DNA from: Adiantum capillus-veneris
Lineage: Eukaryota; Streptophyta; Polypodiopsida; Polypodiales; Pteridaceae
Direction: 5' to 3'
NCBI GenBank assembly: GCA_014529385.2
Contig: CM043968.1
Coordinates: 25,843,513-25,907,512, forward strand
Length of the DNA stretch: 64,000 bases
Part shown: in pieces, positions 55,183 to 64,000 of the stretch
Numbering within the stretch: position 1 is the stretch's first letter
Layout of the letters: each line of letters starts with the position of its first letter
Notes under the pieces: generated by a model
What the model was told of the DNA's origin: nothing
What the model saw: only the letters and a program-made list of their open reading frames with translations
The model's database searches: none
Position numbers and translations under genes: made by a program

Positions 55183-55937
55183 TTGTGGCTGCAGTATCAC
55201 AAATATGGAGCTTTGTGGTCGCATAGGAGACACTTTAGAGTGCAACGGATAGACGAACAAAAGGTCGCCTTTGATAGTGGTGTTAGGACAAGCTTCGTCC
55301 AAGAAAGTAGGAGTAGTTCCAGGGATGAGAACACAGAGACTAGCCAGCTTGAATACTTTGACTACATTCAAGACATCTTGAAGATTAGCTTTAGGAAGTT
55401 TGATATTTTTATCTTTGATGTCAAGTGGTTCAAAGTTATTACCAATGGCCCTAATGCAAATGTGCGCAAAGATAAGAGTTGATTGATTCAAGTGAACTCT
55501 AGGCGAGTGTGGACAGATGCGCGGGATACGTTCGTACTTCCGTAGCATTGTGAACAAGTTGTGTTCATAATAGATCCAGTATAGAGAGAAAATGATGAAA
55601 AAGATCTGTGTAAACCACGCTGGCTCTATATTGTTCAAGTTGCTCCACGGAGCAAGCAAGTGTATGAAGGATTGGAAGTTGAGGTCGAAGAGCTTCATGA
55701 ACAAAGTGTATGGCCGACGGCGGATGATGTAAATTTGGAGTTTAACCTGGAGGTCAGTGGTGAGTAGATGCCTGAACCTAGAGATGAGCTTTCAAATATT
55801 GAAGTTGATGCAGAGAGCGACGAAGAAGTGGAGTTTGATAACAAAGATGTAGAAGTACAGATTGAGATAGACATCTTTGGTGCATCAACTCTCATAAAAG
55901 ATGAGAGACTGACATTTTTGCTAGAAACCCTTTTGTA
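55183..55937 (+). pseudogene. DUF4216-like C-terminal domain of CACTA transposase
   Basis: KYGALWSHRRHF, ...SQLEYFDYIQDILKISF, FDVKWFKVI, VNSRRVWTDARDTFVLP and KPRWLYIVQVAPRSK follow the order of the domain found at the C-terminus of plant CACTA transposases. An acidic tail (VDAESDEEVEFDNKDVEVQ) ends near 55937. Stops at 55479, 55541 and elsewhere break it. Confidence 0.7.
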
Positions 55938-56060
55938 AATTTCTTTTAATTAGTCTACAATATTGGATAGATTTAATGAGTTGTGTTGCAACTTTGTTTT
56001 TTTGTTATTTGCATTGCTTAAGCTTTTCTTTTATTAACTAACGTATTGTATCTGTAGCCA

Positions 56061-56900
56061 TGGCCGATGACAACGATACATACTCTCCTAGTTTTAGTTT
56101 TCTTGTCACTCTGGTCAGCATGTCACCCAAGTAGATGGGCTCCTTTTTGTCACAGTTCACACCAGAGCCGGTTATTTACGCACAAAAACTTTGGACAGAT
56201 GGTTCATGTAGACCTACTACGGCCGTCCCAACGCCTAGGACTAGTGTGCCCCGAGTGTGCCCCCTACACCGATCGGACCTACACCTCAGTTTAGTGTGCC
56301 CCCTACATCGACGACTGGTTCATCTTCGAGGCGAGATAGCCGTCATTCTAGAGGTAGTGGTTGTTGTGATAGTGGTTCTACCAATACATCCACACCATGA
56401 GAGAGAGCATCCACCACTCTCTTCAGTACATATTTTACTAATTGGCACACCATGTACACCTTGGGGATCACATGAGCATGATCCTAGCAAGGTGTACAAG
56501 AGCATGGATGGGACTATTGTGATGGATAGGGTCAAAAAGGCCATGCGATAGAGCATTTGGAAGCTCTATACAATTTAGTTTGGCCAGTCTGCGATGGAGA
56601 CTTGGGATAATCAAGATGATGAAAGAAAGAATTACATCATCGAGGCCATTCATAGAGAGCACAGATCAACAGAAGGGTACGATCCAGTCTCAAATGACTG
56701 GATTTTGAGCGTGGCGATTTCCACAATGTCATATCATCGGTCAGAGGTGAGAGACAGGTACATGGGTGACAGCCCAAAGGCGGCATGGTTGGACGCAGAG
56801 AAGTGGACGCGGATTGCACAAGAAACACAAGATAACCGTGAGAGATTTTAGCAGCAGAGAGATGCATCCAGAGCACGTTTGGAGTCTGCTTGAGCATCCA
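56061..56900 (+). pseudogene. Second CACTA protein (TnpA-like)
   Basis: ATG 56061 (MADDNDTYSPSFSF) is followed by frame changes. The recognisable part is 56490-56890: KVYKSMDGTIVMDRVKKAM, METWDNQDDERKNYIIEAI, SEVRDRYMGDSPKAAWLDAE, RIAQETQDNRERF, typical of the plant transposase family often encoded downstream of Tnp2. Stops occur at 56549 and 56849. Confidence 0.6.
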
Positions 56901-56924
56901 TCTTGGGAGTGGAGGCTATTGGTT

Positions 56925-57130
56925 ATGGTTATAGTATGGCAAGCAAATTATGTTTATGGTTTTTCAAATATGGTTTGGCAATCATGTTATGGTTATGGTT
57001 TGGCATTCAGGTGATGGTTATGGTTTTGCTATGATGGTATGGATGTTATGGTTATGGTATAACAAGCAGGCTATGGTTATGGTTATGGTATGGCAAGTGG
57101 GTTATGTTTATGGTTTTGCGATTTTCAATT
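56925..57130 (+). repeat. Minisatellite of TTATGGTTATGGT units
   Basis: Imperfect units of about 12-24 bp ('ggttatggtatggcaagca') cover 200 bp directly after the TnpA-like frame. These may be subterminal repeats of the CACTA element or an expanded Gly/Tyr-like coding tail. Confidence 0.7.
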
Positions 57131-58992
57131 CATGTTTTAAATATGGCTAGAAAACCTTTATGCCATTGTACCTATGGTTTGGGAGTCGTCGACGTTATGG
57201 TTATGACTTTGGAAACTTGTCATGTTTAAGCTTTTGATTTTGTGGTTTTGTTATGCTTACAATTTTGCTAATCTGTACTCACTCGCTCTTTAGCGTCAAA
57301 CTATAGGTGGAGTGCGGTTGCTTGTGCACTCTTCCTTTGGGTAGAGAGGGCTGTTTCTACCTGCTGCAATACATGCAACATCAATTCTAGACCCTCTTTG
57401 CCAAATTTTTTTTGCAGGTTTTGCCGCTAGTACATGTATCAATATACGCATTATAATGCACCTTGGAATAGACGTCCGTATGGAAAAATTAATTTTTGGC
57501 ATCTATCCGACGGTGACTATACCAGTGCCTATACGGATGATATGATGTTGATGCCTATTCCACGCTGCTTATTCCATGGTTTTTTACTTATAAAGCAAGC
57601 TTTGAGTCATCGATATCCGCGTTGATTTTTGTGCAGCTTGTTGTAGTGAACTACAACTCTCATATTCTTCTCCTTTTTAATCACTCTTCCGAAACAACAC
57701 ATTATCAATGAGTCAAAAGCAAATAAAGCACTACCCTATTTACACATCACAAGAAAAAAATCTAGGAAGAATTTCATTCAAACGACGAAGATCCAGCTTC
57801 TCAAAAGGATTATCAAGTTCTACACCAAACCAGGGATTTCATTAACGTAATCACGATCGAGTGATTACGTCAATAACTTTAGTATTTACACAAAAAAGTC
57901 ACGTGATCATGTTAATTGTTAAGGTGACTTTGATTATGACCTGCAAAAACCTATAGAGCCGGTTAGCCCTCCGGGTGTTCCATTTTTCCCTGCGGGGCCC
58001 GTCGAGAAAATAAAAAAGCCCGGCGAGAATAGTAAATAGTGTGCTAACCGCGGTCTTTTATCTAGACAAATCCTTGGGGAGTGTATTCGAGTACCGGTTA
58101 TAGTCATCTCCTTGTGAATTGACCTAAGGTTACAGAGTCAAAGGTCCTTTTTTTGGGCCGAACGTGATTCTTAATTCGGTAACCACTTCTAAATTTTTTT
58201 AATTAATTTACCGACATAAAGGTACGAACCAAAAAAATTGAAAACTTGGAGAATCATGCTGATTGCGAATAAGCCATTGGTCCAAATGAGGGCTGTAATT
58301 GGTTTTAGAAGATGAGCATATGTAAATGACGAGTCGATAGTCAAGGGTCGGATGTCCTATACTAGTGTACCGGGCATATAAAGATCCTTGAAGTCTTGCA
58401 TTTGAGTTGATTTACACTTGTCACTCCACAATATAAGAGCTATAATCCTTGATTGGGTTAAAATAGCTTTGATATATTGAAATAGTTGCATGGGTGGGTT
58501 ACAATCCTTCACTGGGTACAAGTAGTCCTCAATTGAGTGATTATATTGAAGATTTATTTGCATTAGTTCATGCATTGGTTTATATAGAGAGTGCATTATG
58601 TATTACGATAGATTATTGATGCATGAAATGACCAATCATATATTTTATTGATTTCGCTTGTTTTTTTGTAGCAATTGAAATTAGATGTGTCTTATTGTTT
58701 GCAAATCAAAGTAGACATATAAAAAATCATAATAATAATAATTGCATAGAGAGATTCATAGCATTGTTATAGTTATTATGCCATGCATAGACTACATTGA
58801 AATGTGTATGGTTGCTCACAATATAGGTGATCGATATGTGGATTGACTAGAGTGCATTGAAAATCTCATATAGTGCATCATGGTTAATTTCATATTGGAT
58901 GGTTTTTAAATTATAATATATATTGAAAATTAGAAAAATGTTTCAAAAACTAAACATATGGTTCTTTCGTCTTCAGTTTTAATTTAAAAGCA
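57131..58992. other. Intergenic; one 26-bp palindrome
   Basis: No gene. ACGTAATCAC-GATCGA-GTGATTACGT at 57845-57870 is an inverted repeat with 10-bp arms. The remainder is AT-rich and unassigned. Confidence 0.5.
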
Positions 58993-61202
58993 ATGGAGAA
59001 AAATGTGGGCACAAGTGGTACGAAGAAGCCAAAGAATAAAAAAGCTCCTGGAAAAGAGTGGGATTATGCTCACAACATATGCGGCCGATATATGGAGTGG
59101 CAATGTAAATTTTGTCACACAACAAAATCAGGCGGTGCACCAAGTATTAGGGATCATTTTTTGGGTAGCGCTAAAAAGAGTTGTAAGAAATGTGAACATC
59201 CTCAGGCACCTGCAGTTGCAAAGTGTTTGAGAGAAGAGCTCGCAAAAAAGGGTGACAAGAGACAACAGATATATAGCTCTGTGGCTTTGAGTCAAGAGTT
59301 CCCATAGCCAAATATTAACTCTGTAGATCCTGTAGTGACGCCAACTAACCTTGAGAACAACCTGCGCAAGGAGAGGAAATTTCAGGTAGTATTTCTGTTA
59401 AACGTCACAATGAAGGTGGACTTTGTCAAATGCGTCAAAAATCATTACATCAAAGCTTTTGAGTTTAGTCTCTAGAAGAAGCACAAACTGCAATCGCCAA
59501 AGCAATATTCTTTACTGGAAGTGCTTTGGTCATGGTAGATAGCAATCATTGGAAGGCTGCTTGGAAGAAAATCGATGAGTTTGGTCCAGGATTTTCAGCT
59601 TCTTCTTATCACACGATAAGAAATGTTTTCTTGGACAAATGTTACATCGAAGTCAAAGAGCGTGTTGGCAAAATAATACTTGGGAATATTTTGTTTTCAG
59701 GATGTACGATTGTGAGTGATGGTTGGTTAAATGTTCAGAGAAGACCGTTGATCAATATAATGCTGGTTTGTCCAAGTGAAGATAAAGGCGATTGATAATT
59801 CTGGTGCAATTAAAAGTAGCAAATACATTTTTGAGGTCTTGATTAACGTAATTAAAGAAATTGGTGCTAAACATGTCATTGAAGTAGTCATGGACAACGC
59901 AAAGAATTGTAGAAACATCAGTAAATTAATAAAGAAGTACTTTCTACACATTTTTGCCAATGGTTGTAATATGCACAATTTAAACTTGGTGCTGAAAGAT
60001 TGATACACTAGAAAACAAATAATAGATACAGCACGTCAGGTTGTGAAATTTATCTTGAAATGACAAAGAGTGCTCGATTTGTATAGGATGCGCCTGACAG
60101 TGATGTTGAAACTTCCTGCTGAAACTCGGTTCTGCACACACTTTTATACCTTGGAATCACTTCTCCGTAATAAGTACGTTGTTATTGACACATTTAATTG
60201 CGCGGCCTTTGATGAATGGCAGCTTGAGCAGAAAGAAGAAGTGAAAGATAAAATTACATGTCTACGTGGCAATGTAAACACGGTTGCTTGGTGGAGGAGT
60301 GTAATGGATGCATACCATGTAATGATGCCCGTTATGTTTGCGATCCACAATCTTGATCAAAGGGCGCTAAACTTGGGCTAAGTGTGGATGACATGGTGGT
60401 CAGTCCAACAGAGTCTTGAAAATTGTGAAGAGATGAAAGAGTTTGTAGTAGATAAGGAGTGGCGATTACCATTCTCTGACAAGTAACGAAAAATTTTGGC
60501 TAAGTATTTTCATGCAAGGTGGAAGAGCGCTCATAGTCCACTCCATAGTGTTGCTTACATGCTCGATCCAGAGTATTGAAATTTAGATCTGATGTCCAAT
60601 ACAAAGGTGGTAAGCGATTTCTATCACGTGGTCAATACGTTCTACTCCAAGTTCACGACCGAATTGATTGCCTCAAAGAAATGAGTGCATTTAGATTAAA
60701 AATAAAAGAAATGAGTGCATTTAGATTAAAAATAAAACCTTTTGCAAATTATTTTGTACAGGTAATGACAAAAGAGCAACCTGCATGGAAGTGGTGGATG
60801 ATGAATGGTGGAGAGCATTACTCTACCTTACGTCCCCTTGCAATGAAAGTACTCGCACAATGTGCAGCAAACTCAAGTTCAGAGATAAATTGGAGTATGT
60901 ACAAGTATGTTCACAGCACTATTCGCAACAGACTATTAGCAAACAGAGCAGAAAATTTAGTATATATGTTTTGCAACGAAAAGATATTGAATCACATCGA
61001 AAGTGCTGGCTACGAGGAGAAAATGCCAATCTGGTTGTATGTTTGTCAAAACGAAGATGAAGAAGAGTTCAATGTTGGTGTATCTCAATACACTATAGAC
61101 GAAATAGAAGAGAATTTGATAATAGATGTGGAGGTTGAATTACAAGGAGAACCACAACACTCAGACTTAGAACCAGATAACAACTCAATAGATTCAATAT
61201 AG
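58993..61202 (+). pseudogene. hAT-family transposase with BED finger
   Basis: ATG 58993 (MEKNVGTSGTKK). A BED-type finger is seen at about 59095-59205 (WQCKFCHTTKSGGAPSIRDH). TAG at 59305. Later, in other frames: GCTIVSDGWLNVQRRPLINI, IKAIDNSGAIKSSKYIFEVL and VIEVVMDNAKNCRN (the DUF659/RNase H-like core with its aspartates), then LPAETRFCTHFYTLESLL and the hAT C-terminal dimerisation region (LRPLAMKVLAQCAANSSSEI, NLVYMFCNEKIL; 60576-61202). A 30-bp tandem duplication at about 60681-60740 repeats MSAFRLKIKE. Many stops; nonfunctional. Terminal inverted repeats and the 8-bp target duplication were not found. Confidence 0.85.
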
Positions 61203-61314
61203 CTTGAGAGTAGAACGAGTAAATATCAAAAACCATTGTAAAAGACCTTATATTCAAATGTGTTTTGAGTAACTACAATGCTTCATATTTGCAATAGTAC
61301 ATAGTTTGTCGATC

Positions 61315-61962
61315 TCAATTGTGTTTCCCTGAAGCAGCATCTTGCTCATCAAAAAAATTTCTAATTGTGCTAGGGATATCTGGGTGTGCTTGCTTGAATT
61401 TATATTCGTTTGTCATGCCAAACATAATATATATTCCTTGTGGAATATCTTGTGAGCAGATTGCGCATCGACTACTGTTTTGCATTAAACGAATAAGCCA
61501 AACTAAATGATAATAATGACCACATGTCAATGTTAAATATCCACTCCATCCATCAAAATTCTTGTAGCAAACTGGACATTGGGAAGATGAGGATGCATCT
61601 GAAGTAGACGAGGGAACCAAATCCGGATGCATGACAAGGTGGTTGATGTGTGTCCCTTGTACAGGTGTTGGATTCACTCGTTGTGTCAGATTTTGAATGT
61701 CCTGACTTAAGCGGTGAATGCTTTTCTCCATCCAGACTTGTGAGGATTGGGGTGTCTGGGTGGCTATAGAAAGCCGTGTTATTTTTGCATCTTTCTTTGC
61801 CGACTGTGTCATGTAAATATCCTTGTCTCTTTTTAACTGTAGGTCGGCGCCTTCCACTATCAATGCCGACTCATCTCGGGTGAAAGTGACACAACTCTCC
61901 CTTAAATCATAAGTGGCAACAGTTGTCTCCTTTGACGAGAAGTCTACTGGTCGCTGTTGCAC
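61315..61962 (-). CDS. RING-like zinc-finger protein, C-terminal frame
   Basis: A 215-codon minus frame. The N-terminal half is helical and charged (possible coiled coil, residues about 75-95). Residues 129-169 have C-P-V-C, C-G-H, H and C-A-I-C in RING order (C129, C132, C147, H149, H152, C166, C169), but the cysteine expected at 155 is Trp (TGG), so the second zinc site is incomplete. RING proteins are usually E3 ubiquitin ligases; activity is doubtful here. Coding-like sequence continues upstream to 62348 across stops, so this is probably the end of a larger gene. It converges on the hAT pseudogene, 112 bases away. Confidence 0.6.
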   Translation of the reverse strand: MQQRPVDFSSKETTVATYDLRESCVTFTRDESALIVEGADLQLKRDKDIYMTQSAKKDAKITRLSIATQTPQSSQVWMEKSIHRLSQDIQNLTQRVNPTPVQGTHINHLVMHPDLVPSSTSDASSSSQCPVCYKNFDGWSGYLTLTCGHYYHLVWLIRLMQNSSRCAICSQDIPQGIYIMFGMTNEYKFKQAHPDIPSTIRNFFDEQDAASGKHN

Positions 61963-62348
61963 AAAGTGAACATATAATATTTTTACAAAATATAGCGTAG
62001 ATCTGCATTGTGCAAGGGATGGCCATAAATCTCCAAATAAATCCTCTCAGCATTTTCTTTGATTACATCATGGTTGCACTTCGAAACTTTTCACCTTCCT
62101 TTCTTGATCTATGCGTCCTCGCATGGCCATATATTCTTGATCATGTCCTTTGTCACTTCTTTATTGATCTCTTTCCATTGCATGTGGTTTGGATTTTCCC
62201 ACTTTGAGAGTCGTCGAGCAGTACGCATCGCTTGTTGTGCCGACATGCCGTGTGCCGGAGACTTCATGCATTGAAATGCATTAACAGCTGCTTGTTGTTG
62301 ATCATCGGGCAATGATTGGGTGCCAATATCTTTTTCTTCATCGGCCAT
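61963..62348 (-). pseudogene. Upstream coding trace of the RING-like gene
   Basis: ATG 62348 opens MADEEKDIGTQSLPDDQQQA and runs to a stop at 62109. Past it, in shifted frames, one reads SKCNHDVIKENAE and IYLEIYGHPLHNADLRYI toward the RING frame. Not recognised. Gene order suggests one ancestral transcript with the RING part. Confidence 0.4.
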
Positions 62349-62869
62349 TTTCTCTTAGAAATGTAGTCAATAGATAGACAAATATTCAATATCATTGGCA
62401 AATATATATTCTCACGATTCAACAGTCTCACAGATGCAGAATATAGCAACTTCTCGTTCACAGGGAACGTGCGTGAAATCCACTAAATCAAACCACAACA
62501 AATGCGACTAATTGAACCATAAGGCAAATTTGAAATACTGACAGTTAAATGACAAATTTAAAATGACTAAAGAAAATTGACTCAATTAGGTGAACCACTT
62601 CAAACCAGATAATACACTTCAATAAAAAATAGAATACCCTGGACAAGACATATGTATATCATAGAAATGTTTAAATCGGATAAAATGATGGTGCAAGTTC
62701 AACAAGTGGACATTGGACAGGGTTAGGGTCTGTCTTTAAATGTTCTTTGAAAAATATCAACACGTTAGAAGCATTCCTTCTTTGTTCCCACTCTTTAACT
62801 TCATCCAACAATCTACTTTAATTCGAATACGCCTCATAACATCTTCGTCCAGGTAGTGAAAAACTTCTT
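62349..62869. other. Spacer between kinase-like and RING-like traces
   Basis: AT-rich; no clear gene. Minus-strand sequence just below 62900 may still belong to the kinase C-terminal lobe (a trace after the APE-like motif). Confidence 0.4.
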
Positions 62870-64000
62870 CTAGAAAATAAACATTTTTGGTTGCACTCCA
62901 AAAATCTGCCAGCATGTCGAATAGGTAGCCCAATGCATAAATGTCACTCGCTTTTGTGTATGCATCTGTGCACCGTGGATCATATATTTCGGGAGCAATC
63001 GCTTAGCCATCTCGGCATTCCCTGCTCTCTGTGCATCCAAAACTACTTCATCCGACTGTGCGCTTGGATGCAGATAATTATTTGTTGCACGCTTAGCTGG
63101 TGTTCTCAGCATCATACCCCAATCAATGATGCCAATGCGGGGTTTATTGGCGCGAGAAAAGTCCAACATTATGTTGAACGGGTGCAGGTCACTGTGCACT
63201 ATACCGGTCGAGTGGACAGCCGCAACGCCGTCGATTAAGGTGTAACAAATGGCTGGCATCTTCTCGATCACTGCTTTGATCCGCACCATGTCTATCTCGC
63301 TTACAGGAAGATTTGCTACAGGCAATGACCTCCAGCCATGTTGTAGCATGTGCATGTGTTGGCTGAACAATCCGTGAGCGAAAGGTAAGCGATACATCAT
63401 GTCACCCACGATACCCCGATTGTAGTATGGGAATATCGTGATTCAAAGATCTTTGGTAGTAAACCCAATGCACCTTACAATGGAAGGGTGAAGGGTTTGC
63501 ATTCCTTACTCTGTCTGAAAGCTGTCAAATTTTGCCTCACTCCCTCCCTTGTAACATTTTTCCACATATATAATGTGGTCTAGAAAAAATGAGATGCCTT
63601 TGATGGTGTACAATGTGCACACACCGAAGGAGCCGGCTCCAATCCTCATACCTTCTACCAAGGCTTTGTGAGGGATGCCGACAAGATGAGCGCACTTTGC
63701 ATTCAAAGCAGTGCACATGATTGTGTCGGTGCCGTTGGCATCAAATCGACCTCCCAAAGCTGCTTGCGCATCTTGGGCCATCTTCAATCTCTTGGGTAAG
63801 ACTGCTTGGTCCTGCGCTTTCACATGCTTCCTCTTTACCTTCTGTTCTTCCCATAATTTATCCCAGAGCTCTAATTTTGATATGTCGCAGGAAAATGGGA
63901 TATCTTCCTTTAAGTCTCTGCAACATACTTTCATATTGCCCAACACTGTCCTAACCTTGTGGTGGGGGTCAAATTCTTGTATCCCTAGTAGAAGCAACAA
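62800..64000 (-). pseudogene. Protein kinase-like gene, 5' end outside the window
   Basis: The minus frame from 64000 shows a Gly-rich loop (RIGAGSFGVCTLY, residues 119-131 of the visible frame) and a likely ATP-site Lys (IIYVEKCY). A TAA (63506-63508) interrupts, then HPSIVRCIGFTT, then a TGA (about 63443-63445), then GIVGDMMYR. The catalytic loop is GIVHSDLHPFNIMLDF (HSD in place of HRD, Asp kept) and the metal motif is IIDWGMML (DWG for DFG). The APE motif and IYDPRCTDAYTKASDIYALG come in a shifted frame near 62920-63005. Domain order is complete, so it derives from a real kinase, but two stops and one shift argue it is dead unless introns remove them. No intron borders were seen. Confidence 0.72.

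Larger units (their letters stand above)
52250..57130 (+). mobile_element. CACTA (En/Spm) DNA transposon, degraded
   Basis: Plus-strand coding traces come in typical CACTA order: transposase-associated domain, Tnp2 transposase, DUF4216-like domain, then a second (TnpA-like) gene. CACTA-type termini were not located, so the outer limits are approximate. Confidence 0.78.

Noticed and set aside
56320-56556. Minus frame opposite the TnpA-like gene
   Set aside because: Shadow of the plus-strand CACTA coding region.
57640-57660. TAGTG near 57650 as the CACTA 3' terminus
   Set aside because: No matching CACTA start with a similar terminal sequence and no 3-bp target duplication could be found upstream.
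1-64000. rRNA or tRNA genes, bacterial-type operons
   Set aside because: No tRNA A/B boxes in cloverleaf context and no rRNA core sequences were recognised; tRNA-like matches are only retroelement primer sites.

Overview
The window is nuclear DNA of a land plant, taken from a repeat-rich, gene-poor region. This is shown by plant-type Ty3/gypsy chromoviruses and Ty1/copia elements primed by initiator tRNA-Met, CACTA, MULE and hAT DNA transposons, a spliced alpha/beta-hydrolase gene with a GT-AG intron, long (CT)n tracts and satellite arrays. Density and diversity of repeats fit a large genome such as that of a fern or lycophyte, but nothing here fixes the taxon. Nearly every coding trace belongs to a transposable element and most are broken; the only gene that looks host-functional is the hydrolase at 11.9-13.4 kb.

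Layout. 1-3185: 3' part of a Ty3/gypsy chromovirus (RNase H, integrase, chromodomain, 3' LTR). It sits in an older minus-strand gypsy reverse transcriptase (3191-5317) that also holds a solo LTR (3879-5073, 5-bp target duplication). 5318-10099: a deleted gypsy element with both LTRs, gag and protease, interrupted by a second solo LTR of the same family in the opposite direction (6796-7975). 10.1-11.9 kb: LTR debris. 11.9-13.4 kb: alpha/beta-hydrolase. 13.4-16.3 kb: microsatellites and unrecognised repeats. 16331-28521: a 12.2-kb gypsy element with 1.85-kb LTRs and a perfect 5-bp target duplication, inserted into the 5' LTR of a copia element. Its 3' half is a mosaic of inverted and direct pieces of its own family. 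28.5-30.0 kb: the copia gag. 30.0-32.75 kb: degenerate repeats.

32756-43502 is the most unusual part: an Athila/Tat-like gypsy element with a tRNA-Asp-type primer site. It has gag and protease but no visible reverse transcriptase, RNase H or integrase. Its leader carries an array of 24-bp palindromes; its gag contains a canonical -1 slippery heptamer exactly where two long reading frames overlap; it has a W-x-P-K repeat frame; and a captured DEAD-box RNA helicase fragment lies just before the 3' LTR. It reads as a non-autonomous element with Gag that would need polymerase from elsewhere.

43.5-45.0 kb: minus-strand MULE transposase with the start of a SWIM finger, fused to the truncated 3' LTR. 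45.0-45.8 kb: diverged LTR. 45.8-52.2 kb: mostly noncoding DNA with a minisatellite, a 279-bp duplication and a 308-bp satellite. 52.2-57.1 kb: broken CACTA transposon (Tnp2 plus a second protein). 59.0-61.2 kb: hAT transposase pseudogene. 61.3-64.0 kb: minus-strand RING-like and protein-kinase-like coding traces with stops, running off the window end.

All coordinates come from reading the sequence by eye; family names rest on recognised motifs, not on searches.
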